Shown here piece by piece: positions 28,060 through 37,600 of a stretch of 59,669 nucleotides of DNA. The stretch is from NCBI GenBank assembly GCA_001577715.1, contig LQAA01000084.1:1-59669 (forward strand), in the 5' to 3' direction. This stretch comes from Candidatus Adiutrix intracellularis. Lineage in GTDB: Bacteria; Desulfobacterota; Desulfarculia; Adiutricales; Adiutricaceae. Positions within the stretch are counted from its first letter, which is position 1. Each line of letters begins with the position of its first letter. Under the pieces are notes generated by a model, which saw only the letters and a program-made list of their open reading frames with translations, was not told the DNA's origin and made no database searches. Made by a program: the position numbers and the translations under genes.

Positions 28060-29500
28060 TATAAATTGAGTAGTGAAGAGTATAACTACTTTACTATAGA
28101 AAAAATTAACAGTCTAGCGCAGAAACTAGAAGAAAGAGTGCTTTCTCATGGTACAAATGGCAATAGCCGTCTAGATGCATTCTGACTAGTTATGTCCGAT
28201 TTCGGAATGACTTCTCTGGGAAATAGCTATTTCCAGAACCACAAAACGGATAGTTTACTCAGACAAGTTATTGACAGGCCCAGTTTCCGGGTTAGCGATG
28301 AAGCATAGATATAAATCACCATCTTTATAATTACAACGGAAACGCCTGACTAAGTTCGCGGCTTCTTTCATTGCCGGTACCTTGATGACTCCGTTTCGTA
28401 AACGTTCTCCGTATTTTTATAATTTATCGTTAATAATTACAGATGCTAAAGTTAAAATAGGCGTCGCAATTACCCTAGAAGTTTTTAACCCATAACTTCG
28501 CGCTTCCGATTTCTGGTTTTTTAATAAAAATTGTGTGTCTCTAATGAAATGAGCTAGTTAAAATTAAGTCTGGGCTGAACAATCTTTTAGATATTTATGA
28601 TAGGTTGAATGGTAATTGTAGCTTAGCAATCCGGTAAAATCTTTTACCGAAATTGTTGGAGAACCTCTGATAATTAAGAGGTTAATATTCTGAATGCCGC
28701 AAAAAAAAGGCCCGAAAAAATTAGGTCTAAAAATAATAACCATTTTTTGTATCTGATCTCGTCTATATTTAACAATGGCTGTTCGGGCAGAATATCCAAG
28801 ACTTTTTCATAAGAAGTCTTTAAAGCATCGGAGACTTTCTTTAAGGCATTAGCTATTTTCTACGGTCGACAGGACAATCTAATACTTTGACTACAAAAGA
28901 TTGCAAAGATGAGTACAAAGTATAAGTCTTGCCTTTTAAAAAAAAGGGTTAATAGTCAATTTAATTTTCTGAAAAGGAGTGCTCATAAATTGGTTAAAAA
29001 GAGAATCGGGAAGAAGTGATTTTAGGCTTTTTAGCCAAAGACATCCTACTGTCTGATAGTGTCGAGGTGACTAAATTATCTTTGTATAAGGTGAAGCGAC
29101 TAACAGTTGATGCACAATATCTTCAGCTGGTTTAACAATAAACTCTCCACTGTAATCACAGGTTTTTACTCTAGGGTAAAAGCCCTGATTTCATAAAGTT
29201 CTTTAGGGATAAAAGACATACGAAAATAAGGCTTATGTCTTAGTTACTCTTCAAACTTTACGTTTTTTACCGCGCTTCTTTTGTTAATGGGGATTAGTAA
29301 TATTAGACGATGGGGACTTCGATAAGCTGCTGGAATTCTTTCGGGCTCCAGCCAATTTAATTTCCAGTTCGATAACTTTATTCCATGTATTCTTGAGGGG
29401 CGATCTTATTTTTTTTAATTTTTCCAGTGATGTTAAAATTTTTATAATAAAATTATATAATATTAATTGGCTAGAATAGATTTCTTTGTCCCTCACTATA
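28060..29500 (-). pseudogene. IS66-family transposase, decayed
   Basis: On the minus strand, a frame open at 29284-29496 gives the coiled-coil N-terminus (ELEIKLAGARKNSSSLSKSPSS, split by the family's SSKPPS motif). Broken downstream pieces give YHSTYHKYLKDCSAQ then LAHFIRDTQFLL (family C.AHLIRD), and the C-terminal IANPETGPVNNLSEQTIRFV (family PTNNLAEQAIR) followed by SQRSHSE (family GTRSE). This is the layout of IS66-type DDE transposases. Stops and frameshifts are frequent and no IS66 accessory genes were recognised. Confidence 0.7.
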
Positions 29501-29509
29501 TTAGTCGAG

Positions 29510-30110
29510 CTCCCAAAATACTGATTAAATTTTTAGTTAGTTAGAAAAATTTAACAAAAATTAATTATTTTATTTTTATAAATAATTACAATTTTTATAC
29601 TAAGATGCTCTTTTAAATATAATTTTAGATTTATTCGGTTAGTAAAAAGTTCACTTATGAAATTTCTTATAACGAATATGTGCTATATCTTGTGGTTTGG
29701 CTGATCTTATGATCACAATGTAGCATAACTCCATGTTGCTATATAATTATATTTCACTTTATAATCACCGTGAACGATTACAATGAAGAGTAGAGGATAA
29801 ATTTAATGAATAAGGTCGGAGAAGCCACGATTCTAGTAGTGGCTATGGCTCCGTTAGCCCTATAGCGATCGATTTTACAAGGGTCGACCTAGTCCAAACT
29901 TTTCTTCACCCCTATTAAAAAGCACCTTATTCTTCAAACATTTTATTACCCTAATGAAACCTAGGTTAGATGGCCAGGAGCTTTTAGCCTCGGTTATAAC
30001 TTATAGCGGCTGACTCACCACCAAAAAAGCGACCCTAACTCTAGATTGGAAATAACCCTCTTTCCATGAAATATCTGTCTGGGTCCATAATAAAGATTTC
30101 GTACCTATTT
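29510..30110. other. AT-rich to mixed decayed stretch
   Basis: No gene recognised. The part from about 29800 has higher GC content and may be the ruined beginning of the gene fragment that ends just inside uppS. Confidence 0.35.
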
Positions 30111-30382
30111 TTTCAGCGGCCAACCGGAAAACTTAGTCGAAACCATCCGGCAAGACTATTCTCAAATCAGCTGCCTCGGAGCAGTTATTTTCCCCCCGGA
30201 GAAAGACGATTACGCGGACATAGTCGGCTATAACCCTTACGAAGTAGTTATTAACTCCCGGTCTACCAACCAGTGGATCATCCCCTGGTCTAATTTCCTA
30301 ACCGCCTGGCTCAAGACTGGCAATCTGATCCTTGAGATCGACTCTTTTTTTAGTCTGAGGGCTCGCTATGAATGAAAATTAT
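30110..30382 (+). pseudogene. 3' fragment of an unidentified gene upstream of uppS
   Basis: An open stretch without a start codon encodes about 84 residues, from QPENLVETIRQDYSQISCL through YNPYEVVINSRSTNQWIIPW to a TGA that overlaps the uppS start (ATGAATGA). Codon use looks like that of real genes, but upstream the frame is broken by many stops. I do not recognise the family. It is probably the surviving 3' end of a dead gene once coupled to uppS. Confidence 0.5.
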
Positions 30383-31081
30383 ATTCCCCGTCATGTCGCC
30401 ATAATTATGGATGGCAATGGCCGATGGGCCGCTCGTAGGGGTCTGTCGCGTGACGAGGGACACAAAGCCGGTGCAGAGCCAATTCGAATCGTTCTCAAAG
30501 CCGCCCAGAAGGCTGGGGTTGAATTTTTAACCCTTTATGCCTTTTCCACGGAAAACTGGGGCCGGCCAGAAGACGAAGTTCAGACCCTGTTTGAACTTCT
30601 GTTTCAATATATTCAATCGGAAGCGTCCGAATTGATGGCCAGCGGAGTACGTCTTAAAACTATTGGCGCGGTTGAAGCCCTGCCTATTTTTACCCAGAAG
30701 GCCCTAGACGAGGTCCTGCGACTAACTCAAGAAAATAGATCTCTAACCCTGACTTTAGCTTTGTCTTACGGCAGCCGGGCCGAACTGACCTGGGTAGCTA
30801 GAGAACTGGCCGCTGAGGTAGCGGCCGGCCACCGCGCCTTAGAGACTATCACCCCAGAAACTATTTCGGAAAAATTATGGACCCGCGAGCTATCTGATCC
30901 CGATCTTTTGATTCGCACTGGCGGCGATATGCGTCTTTCTAACTTTCTCTTATGGCAATGCGCTTATACCGAATTTTATTTCACCCCCACTCTCTGGCCC
31001 GATTTCGACGCCAAAGATTTTAGAGCAGCCCTAACCGCCTTCGCCGGTCGGGAACGCCGCTATGGTCTATCCCAAAAATAA
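30368..31081 (+). CDS. uppS: Isoprenyl transferase (undecaprenyl diphosphate synthase)
   Basis: Cis-prenyltransferase that builds the C55 lipid carrier for peptidoglycan and O-antigen, membrane-associated. The 237 residues start PRHVAIIMDGNGRWAARRGL (catalytic Asp), then YAFSTENWGRP, and end with the signature DPDLLIRTGGDMRLSNFLLW plus AYTEFYFTPTLWPDF. Length is normal. It starts inside the end of a dead upstream gene; the 14-base gap to ridA suggests cotranscription. The usual cdsA and dxr neighbours are absent here. Confidence 0.95.
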   Translation: MNENYIPRHVAIIMDGNGRWAARRGLSRDEGHKAGAEPIRIVLKAAQKAGVEFLTLYAFSTENWGRPEDEVQTLFELLFQYIQSEASELMASGVRLKTIGAVEALPIFTQKALDEVLRLTQENRSLTLTLALSYGSRAELTWVARELAAEVAAGHRALETITPETISEKLWTRELSDPDLLIRTGGDMRLSNFLLWQCAYTEFYFTPTLWPDFDAKDFRAALTAFAGRERRYGLSQK

Positions 31082-31095
31082 AGGAGAATATACTA

Positions 31096-31470
31096 ATGAA
31101 AGAAGTCGTCAGCACCGCCGCCGCTCCTGCCGCTGTAGGCCCCTATTCGCAAGCCGTTAAAAGCGGTAACACTGTTTATATTTCGGGACAACTCCCCCTT
31201 AACCCGGTCACTGGCCAAATGCCGGAAGCCATTCCCGAACAGACCCACCAGAGTCTGACTAACATTCAAAGTATCCTTAAAGCCGCCGGAACCTCTTTGG
31301 ATAAGACCCTACGCGTAGGTATTTTTATGACCGACCTGGCCGAGTTCAAGGCGGTTAACGAAGTATATCTAACTTTTTTTACTGGCGTCTACCCGGCCAG
31401 ATCTACCGTTCAGGTAGCCGCCCTACCGCTGGGCGCCAAAATAGAAATAGAGGCTATTGCTGAACTGTAA
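31096..31470 (+). CDS. ridA: RidA family reactive intermediate deaminase
   Basis: Hydrolyses reactive 2-aminoacrylate/enamine intermediates from PLP enzymes, forming a cytoplasmic trimer. The 124 residues include AAPAAVGPYSQAVKSGN, ISGQLPLNP, VGIFMTDLAEFKAVNEVY and the signature PARSTVQVAALPLGAKIEIEAIA, with the Arg that binds the substrate carboxylate. An AAGGAG site lies 8 bases before the ATG. It follows uppS closely. Confidence 0.93.
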   Translation: MKEVVSTAAAPAAVGPYSQAVKSGNTVYISGQLPLNPVTGQMPEAIPEQTHQSLTNIQSILKAAGTSLDKTLRVGIFMTDLAEFKAVNEVYLTFFTGVYPARSTVQVAALPLGAKIEIEAIAEL

Positions 31471-32380
31471 ATAAATAAGAAAACAGCCAATAAAAGTTAA
31501 AGACGGGTAGAATTATCGGGTTAAATATTCCGGGTTGAATTAGCAAGAAGACGACAACCCTCGGTCTGGCCTAACTGACCCCCACCCAAGGGGGCGAAAT
31601 TAGCCGGTTTAGAACCATTTCTCCCCGTCTAGCCAGTGTTGTCGGAGGCGAAATTCGTCTATTCCATAGCTAAAGTAGGCTATTACGCCTATTTTTACTT
31701 CAGAAATGAGAAGACTGACGACACCTTCTAGGTAGCTCTCTGCGCTGGAAAGTCCTTCTGGCTTTGGGCTGTTCCCGGGCCCCGGTCCTTTTTGTATCGC
31801 TGAAGACACTTTGAATTCAGACTTTGGCCTTGGCCGATAACAGTAGAACAACTCTAAATTAGACTTAAATCACCCTCCGTTGGTGTCCTCTAAAAGATAG
31901 TATCGACCAGGCTAAAACCTAAGATCTAGCCGGTACCCTTGGCCTAACCCGAACCCTAAATTGCGTGATTACTCCTAAGTGGTAGCGAATCTACCAGAAA
32001 AATGGGTTTTCGACGCTAAGCCGACGGTCGACTAGATTTGATTGCAGCTATGCCTCTATGCCTACCTGGTCCGCTGGATCACTACCAATTAGACAGTCGT
32101 TCTCGAACTATTTAAGACAATAAAACCGAGCGTGTCTAAAAAAAGGAAATAGCCGGACTAACTAAAAAATACCGGGCAATAGGAAAACCTAACGCCGTCA
32201 ATTGTTTTGGATGGGCTCCCTAACCCGGTCAGCGGAGAAGAAATTTGGATCGGCCTATTCAGTTGCTGTTACCCTCTGCTGTCGAAACTCCGGTGAAAAC
32301 GGGTGGCTCAAATGGTCAAAGCCCTCAAGTTACCCCAAACCATTTACCTAACCACCGATCCAACTTTCAAAGACCTAGGC
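31471..32380. other. Decayed stretch of former coding DNA, unidentified
   Basis: GC content resembles that of the genes, and short gene-like peptides appear in several plus-strand frames, but no family can be named. It may be the N-terminal part of the radical SAM pseudogene or a separate dead gene. An 80-codon minus-strand frame at 31609-31851 has no family resemblance. Confidence 0.4.
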
Positions 32381-32389
32381 TTTAATCCG

Positions 32390-33585
32390 GATATAACTTT
32401 CGTCAGCCCAGCTAATTTTTAGAACTTACTTCAATATCTAACCGCTTTGGTCGCTAACCTAGTCTTTAAAGAGTTGATGTTTTAAACAGTTAAGGTTCAG
32501 GCTCAAAATTACCGTCTACCTCTGAAAATTAAGTTTTAAGGCGGTTATCTGGCCGAAAATCTAGACCGCTTTCTAACCTAGGTACTCTTGGAACATCCGC
32601 TAAACTCATCCAACTACGGCTATTTCGGTTGGAGCGATCTTCTGGTCACCCGCCACCAAGGTGAATTCATGAAATCCTAACTGAACACCCTCAACTTATA
32701 ACTGCTTCGACTTGTCTATCTTCCCTTCGATCTAAGCTGCAATTTAAGCTGTCGTTACTACATTCTTGTCTCCTGTCTCAACACCGGACTCTAGTTGTTT
32801 TCGATAACATGAACGAGGGTCTGGCTGAAAATAAAGTCCTCTTAACTCACTTGATCGCCAAGTACCCCCTGACGCTTTAGTACCAGCGAATTTACCGACA
32901 GCCTACTTTTGAATCTCTAGTTACGCCTGACTAAAAAGTTGATAACCCTGATCACTATCCAATTGGCTGTGTTAAAATTAAAAACCAAGATTAATTAGGT
33001 AAATCATTTGCTAGGACTTAATCACTTGAGGTACACAGTCATCCACTTTTCCCTAAACGCGTCCCACCTGACCGCTTGAAAAAGAAAGTCGGACCACCCC
33101 TTGTTGGAAGCTCAGCTTCAATTGACGATGACAGTAGCAATAGCAAGTTATCCCATTGGATTCTATTTCGATCCCCTCTTCTATCACCCCTTCTCTAACT
33201 GGGAGGAATGTTACATTCAAACCTACCTCCGCCTGGGGGAGATCCTAACGAAGTTCAAGAAGGTAGTCTAGACTTCGTTAGATTGTTTCTACTATCTAAT
33301 TTCTTTAAAACAGAATGATACTAACATACCACCCCGATTTCTCTGCTTTTGACGCTGAATCCATCCGGAGTGGATATAGTAAAATGCATTATTCTCAACC
33401 TTTATGCGTTAAAATATACTACACCGTACTTCGGAACTAAAACGGGCTATTAACTCGGACATCCCGATTTGCCTATACAAAAAAAGCTCTTAAGTCTTGC
33501 ACGACGTCTTTAACCGAGACTCGGACATAACCAGACTTACCGTCCTCCTAGATAACCGCGTCGCTGAGTCACTAGGATAATTTAA
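32390..33585 (+). pseudogene. Spore-photoproduct-lyase-like radical SAM protein, decayed
   Basis: Broken plus-strand frames recover TRHQGEFMKS (family KG.F...CPGT), then LPFDLSCNLSCRYYILVSCL, which matches the CxxxCxxC-ILQ-YL radical SAM loop of SplB-like enzymes with the third cysteine changed to Tyr. VFDNMNEGL-type residues (family VF.N), FSLNASHLT, and ASYPIGFYFDPLFYH followed by WEECYIQTY (family GY.VGFRFDP...W..Y) come next in the same order as in the family. Stops and frameshifts are many. SplB-like enzymes repair spore photoproduct thymine lesions; homologues occur in non-spore-formers. Expression is not possible now. Confidence 0.65.
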
Positions 33586-33601
33586 AAATGCTGATTATTT
33601 A

Positions 33602-34537
33602 CTAATTACTCTTTTTCATGGATTCCAGAGTTTTCTGACCTATAGTAATAAAAGAGGCGATATCGGCCACATTAGAGGGAATTACAAGGGTGTTGCTGGC
33701 TTTGGCTACTTTACCAAATTCTAGAATATATGCTTCAGCTAGGCGTAGGGTGACTGCCTCAGCCCCGCCGGGGAGCCCGATAGTCTCAGCCACTTTCCGC
33801 AGGCCTAAAGCCGTAGCTTCAGCCACCAGGCGAATCTGGGCAGCCTGGCCCTCGGCCTCGTTGATGCGCTTTTGCTTTTCACCTTCAGAAATGTTGATCT
33901 TGGCTAGTTTTTCGCCCTCAGCCCGATTGATTTCCGCCTGACGTTCGCCCTCGGAGGTGGCAATAGTTGCTCGTTTATCCCGCTCAGCCTTCATATAACG
34001 CTCCATGGCTTCTTTGATGCTCTGGGGCGGGGTTATGTTACGGACTTCGTAGCGATTGACTTTTATACCCCAGGGCTCAGAGGCCTTGTCGACCGCATCG
34101 ATAATCTGGGAATTAATAGTTTCGCGTTCTTCGAAAGTCCGGTCAAGTTCCAGCTTACCTATGACGCTACGCATGGTGGTCTGGGCAATCTGAATAGCCG
34201 CAAAGTGGTAGCGATCTACCCCATAACTGGCTTTTTTAGGATCAATTACAGTCATGTATAAAACGCCGTCCACTTCCACTGAGATATTATCGCGGGTGAT
34301 GCAAATCTGGGAAGCAACATCTATGACTTGCTCTTTTAGAGTGTGTTTGTAAGCTACCCGATCAAAAAAAGGCCAAAGCAGATGTAAGCCGGAAATTAAG
34401 GTGCTCTGATAGCGGCCCAGGCGTTCCACGACGAAAGCCTCGTTCTGAGGCACAACCCGGATATATTTTTTAGCTAGAAAGATAAGAAAAATTGCTGCGA
34501 CAATGAGTACCACCGGGGGTGAATTGGTATCAAACAT
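33602..34537 (-). CDS. SPFH/stomatin-like membrane protease regulator (QmcA-like)
   Basis: Membrane-anchored SPFH protein that forms large oligomers in membrane microdomains. The 311 residues have one N-terminal membrane helix (about 8-24), the SPFH domain with VVPQNEAFVVERLGRYQ and ITRDNISVEVDGVLYM, and a long helical coil of Glu/Ala/Lys-rich repeats (KAERDKRATIATSEGERQAE) before a hydrophobic tail. This matches QmcA/paraslipin. It overlaps the upstream nfeD-like gene by 8 bases, the classic stomatin-NfeD pairing, so the two proteins likely work together in membrane quality control. Confidence 0.92.
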   Translation of the reverse strand: MFDTNSPPVVLIVAAIFLIFLAKKYIRVVPQNEAFVVERLGRYQSTLISGLHLLWPFFDRVAYKHTLKEQVIDVASQICITRDNISVEVDGVLYMTVIDPKKASYGVDRYHFAAIQIAQTTMRSVIGKLELDRTFEERETINSQIIDAVDKASEPWGIKVNRYEVRNITPPQSIKEAMERYMKAERDKRATIATSEGERQAEINRAEGEKLAKINISEGEKQKRINEAEGQAAQIRLVAEATALGLRKVAETIGLPGGAEAVTLRLAEAYILEFGKVAKASNTLVIPSNVADIASFITIGQKTLESMKKSN

Positions 34538-35000
34538 TTAAAGACTCCTTAAATAAAGGTTCGACGGTCAAAGTTAGGCCACTCATGCTTATAACTTTGA
34601 CTCGATCGCCGGGTCTAAACAGACCAGTGACGCAGGCGGCCTGCCAGTTAGTACCGTTTAATTCTACCAATCCTGGCTGACCCGGAGCTATTTCTCGAAT
34701 TACCAGCACTTCTTGGCTAAGATAAACCTCGTTGGTCACCGGGTCGACTCGATCCGCTGGGGCGCCGAACAAATTTTTGAGTTTGCGGCGAAAAATTAGA
34801 AAGCTTAGAACCGAAACTACTATGAAGAGCAGCCATTGCAGAGTCTGATTTAAAGAGGTAAAAGAAACTACCGTGCAGGTGACCATAGCTCCCAAGCCGA
34901 AAAATATGAAAAAAAAACCGGGTGTCAGAACTTCTAGAAGCAGAAGGCCGGTTCCAAGCCCGAACCAGAGTAAAACAACGTTCAGACCGAAAATTTTCAT
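34530..35000 (-). CDS. NfeD-like membrane protein (short form)
   Basis: Partner of the SPFH protein. The 156 residues contain three to four N-terminal membrane helices (about 8-75, with a GLGTGLLLLEVLTPGFFF segment) and a C-terminal soluble OB-fold domain (about 90-156) with GQPGLVELNGTNWQAACV and PGDRVKVISMSGLTLTVEP. The short form lacks the ClpP-like protease domain. It overlaps the stomatin-like gene and begins 25 bases downstream of the flavoprotein gene. Confidence 0.9.
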   Translation of the reverse strand: MKIFGLNVVLLWFGLGTGLLLLEVLTPGFFFIFFGLGAMVTCTVVSFTSLNQTLQWLLFIVVSVLSFLIFRRKLKNLFGAPADRVDPVTNEVYLSQEVLVIREIAPGQPGLVELNGTNWQAACVTGLFRPGDRVKVISMSGLTLTVEPLFKESLNV

Positions 35001-35025
35001 AAATCCCTCTGCTCCATAAAGGTCT

Positions 35026-35604
35026 TTAGCTATGGCAAATCTTTTTAAGGAGCCAAGCTAAATTGACCCCGACCTTACGCATGGTTTTTTCGGCCTCTTC
35101 ATCTTCGCGCACCTGCCCGGGTTCTAGAGCCACCCCCATGTTACAATAAATGGAACCTACAGTGAACATACCCATGATTCCGAAAAAATGATTGATAGAA
35201 TCATAAGTATGAACCTGGCCGCCGCGCCGAGCCACCACTGCGGCCGCGCCCGCCTTACGTTCTAAGAAACGATCGTTAGCCACAGCAACTAAGCCAGCCC
35301 GATCAATGAAGGCTTTAAGTTCCGGGGTCAGATCAGCGAAATAAACGGGGCTACCTAAAATTAGACCGTCAGCCTCTATGAGCTTGGCGATGAGTTCGTT
35401 AACCGGATCCTGATCCTGAATGCAGCGGCGATTTTGGTTTTTAAAACAGGCGCCGCAGGCTTTACAACCTGGCACATTCTGGCCGCCTAGACGCACAGTT
35501 TCTACTTCTAAACCCTCTTTTTGTAGTTCCTCGGTCGCCCAGTTCAGCAGTATGGAAGTGTTACCACCTGAGCGCGGGCTGCCATTTATCGCTATAATTT
35601 TCAT
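35026..35604 (-). CDS. Iron-sulfur flavoprotein (NADPH-dependent FMN reductase family)
   Basis: Flavodoxin-fold electron-transfer protein typical of anaerobes, 192 residues. FMN-binding loop NGSPRSGGNTSILL at the N-terminus, cysteine motif CKACGACF then CIQDQD that can bind a 4Fe-4S cluster, and the second FMN loop GSPVYFADLTPELKAFIDRA. Such proteins move electrons between ferredoxins and oxidants and help with oxygen stress. The start overlaps the preceding hydrolase gene by 4 bases. Confidence 0.88.
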   Translation of the reverse strand: MKIIAINGSPRSGGNTSILLNWATEELQKEGLEVETVRLGGQNVPGCKACGACFKNQNRRCIQDQDPVNELIAKLIEADGLILGSPVYFADLTPELKAFIDRAGLVAVANDRFLERKAGAAAVVARRGGQVHTYDSINHFFGIMGMFTVGSIYCNMGVALEPGQVREDEEAEKTMRKVGVNLAWLLKKICHS

Positions 35605-36254
35605 TTCAAACCTCCAGGTGAGGGTTTTATTTCCACGGTCACTTGATCTTTAAGGGCTTTAGCGAACTGCCAAGCCATTTCTTCGTTACCTACAATTTTG
35701 CCATAGTGCATGGGTATGGCTACTTCCGGGGCTAGAGCCCGAGCCGCCCGAGCCGCCTCCGCAGCGGTCATAACAAAGGTACCAGAAACAGGTAAAAGGG
35801 CGATCTGGACACGAATATCTTTTATTTCTTCAATAAAATCAGTATCTCCAGCATGGTAAAGGCTCCAGTCATCTAAGGTAATCACAAAACCTAGATAATT
35901 TCTGGCCCGAGGATGAAAGTCCTTATCTAGGTTGTAAGCGGGTACAGCTTTTATGCCCACGCCGTCAAGCTCCAGTGAGGCGCCCGGCTCAAGAACCGTC
36001 AGATTTGCGGCATCGAATCCGGCTTGTCGCAAAAGAATAGCAGCCGCCGGCTCGGTGACTAAACGGGTCGCCGGGCCGCACAGGGTTTTAATTGTGAGCG
36101 GATCGCAATGATCATAGTGATCGTGGGTTATAAAAATTAGGTCGGCAGACGGGCCGCTCACTTCCCACGGGTCAAAGTAGATGATCCGGCTGCCTTCCAC
36201 TCGGAAACTGGCATGGCCCAGCCAAACTACGAAATTGGTCTTAGCGATCGTTAT
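35601..36254 (-). CDS. MBL-fold metal-dependent hydrolase, probably with non-ATG start
   Basis: Metallo-beta-lactamase-fold hydrolase of the UPF0173/UlaG-like group. Metal-ligand motif THDHYDHCD, then YHAGDTDF and PMHYGKIVGNEE; the substrate is unknown. The first ATG (36200) would remove the family N-terminus, because the sequence upstream in frame reads TNFVVWLGHASFRVEG, a conserved first beta hairpin. Upstream of it there is no in-frame ATG, GTG or TTG before a TAA stop, but an AAGGAG site lies 9 bases before an ATA codon at 36254-36252. I therefore annotate 218 codons starting at ATA; either this rare start is used, the shorter ATG form is made, or the start codon was recently lost. It leads an operon with the flavoprotein, NfeD and SPFH genes. 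Confidence 0.75.
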   Translation of the reverse strand: MTIAKTNFVVWLGHASFRVEGSRIIYFDPWEVSGPSADLIFITHDHYDHCDPLTIKTLCGPATRLVTEPAAAILLRQAGFDAANLTVLEPGASLELDGVGIKAVPAYNLDKDFHPRARNYLGFVITLDDWSLYHAGDTDFIEEIKDIRVQIALLPVSGTFVMTAAEAARAARALAPEVAIPMHYGKIVGNEEMAWQFAKALKDQVTVEIKPSPGGLK

Positions 36255-36399
36255 AAATTTATTCTCCTTACAAAGATAGTTTATTTTTTATTCAAGCAAC
36301 TCTAATAATAAGCCAACAGAGAGTTGCACATCGATTTCTATCTAGGAGTGCCGAGAGAGCGTCATGAAAAATTACTGTACTTACAGCTAACTTTAGATT

Positions 36400-37600
36400 T
36401 TCATTCCCAGCCCCCCGGCTTAAGTCTAGCCCAAGCCATGAACTAGTCCACTCGGCGACCTGCTTCATCATTGATGGGACCGCTTTTACCCTCGATGAGC
36501 AAACGGGATAGCACCTAGTGATCGATGGTCAAGACGAAAGTATGCCGTCTGGTTCCTTTCTTTACGGTCGAGCGCATTAAGCTAGTCATCTCTCCGGCCG
36601 CCTGGGGATTAATGAACATTTTGAGCTCGGCCTGAGCGGCCTGGTAGTAAATGTTATTCTAGTTATTAAAATATCTCTTATGAAGGAAGATTCTGGCAAG
36701 AAGCCACCAATAACTAATGCGGCGGCTAAAAAGGTCCCGTAAAAAGGCGACACCTTAGTGCTGCAGTTGAAGCTGGAAGCCAATTCGGCTAGATGGAAGG
36801 GCATAGTCTTTATTTTCGGCCTTGAAGCTGGAAGCCTCCATGGGTAGTTTAAAATCAAAGCTCTGATTAAAATCGAAACGCCCGGCAAAATCGTTAAGAT
36901 CCTGTAGCCCTAAAGTAAAAGCGCAGAGTTTGCCGAAGGCAGTATTAATATTTTTGGCGAAGCCTTCTTTTAAAGTGATAATCTGCAGCCCTGATTAGGC
37001 TCTTTAATAACATTATTGCGGTAAAGAACGTGATTACCGCCATCGTAAGCCGCAGTAGAATTAGCCTTATAATTTGCCCGCTCCAAAGCCGCTGTCGCCG
37101 TAGCGATTTTAAAGAAGCTAGCCACCGGAAAGGAAGTGGCCAAAGCGGTAACCTCTCCCCATTCCACCGAATAGCCAGCCATGGTTAGATCCTCTCCGTT
37201 AGCTAAATTCAAAATTACTAGGATTACTTTATGGGCTTAGCTAGCTTTGAGCCATGGTTCGCACTGGTTTTGCAGTTCTGGAATTATGGTAGTGCGTACG
37301 TAGAGCTCGTGCTCGAACTGATCGGTGATGGTCAACATCTGGGAATAATCAAAATTAATAATAGCTGGGTTGAGGATGGCGACCAGATCTTTTTTAGCTA
37401 GTTCTATCTGAGAAGTCATACTCGGTCAGGGTAGCAGCCACCACTTCAACCATCGGGAGAACCAGGTTCGGATCTAATTCGCCCGCTATCTTCCGTCCTA
37501 AAAAAAATAACTCCGTCAGCGCGACCGCTACTAGAAATAAAGCCAGAACTTTGGTTAGCTCGAAATACCGATCCCGTTTAAAACCCTACCAGCCACAACA
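36400..37600 (-). pseudogene. Penicillin-binding protein (transpeptidase), decayed
   Basis: Minus-strand fragments give, in order: a hydrophobic N-terminal segment near 37560-37510; ILNPAIINFDYSQMLTITD; HKVILVILNLANGEDLTMAG (family A.V.LDP.TGEILAM.S); FPVASFFKIATATAALE (family YPPGSTFKI.TA.AALE, with the active-site SxxK intact as SFFK); AAYDGGNHVLYRNNV; then NFDFNQSF-type linker residues; and VSPFYGTFLAAALVIGGFLP (family SP......AA.ANGG). Several frameshifts and stops interrupt it. This is a D,D-transpeptidase of peptidoglycan synthesis, lost here while the lipid-carrier gene uppS is kept. Confidence 0.75.

Noticed and set aside
28060-28560. Plus-strand protein containing GVAITLEVFNP
   Set aside because: The minus strand of the same DNA reads as the IS66 transposase C-terminus with conserved PVNN.SEQ.IRF order, which is a far better match.
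36586-37419. Three minus-strand frames as small genes
   Set aside because: They are consecutive fragments of one penicillin-binding protein in different frames.
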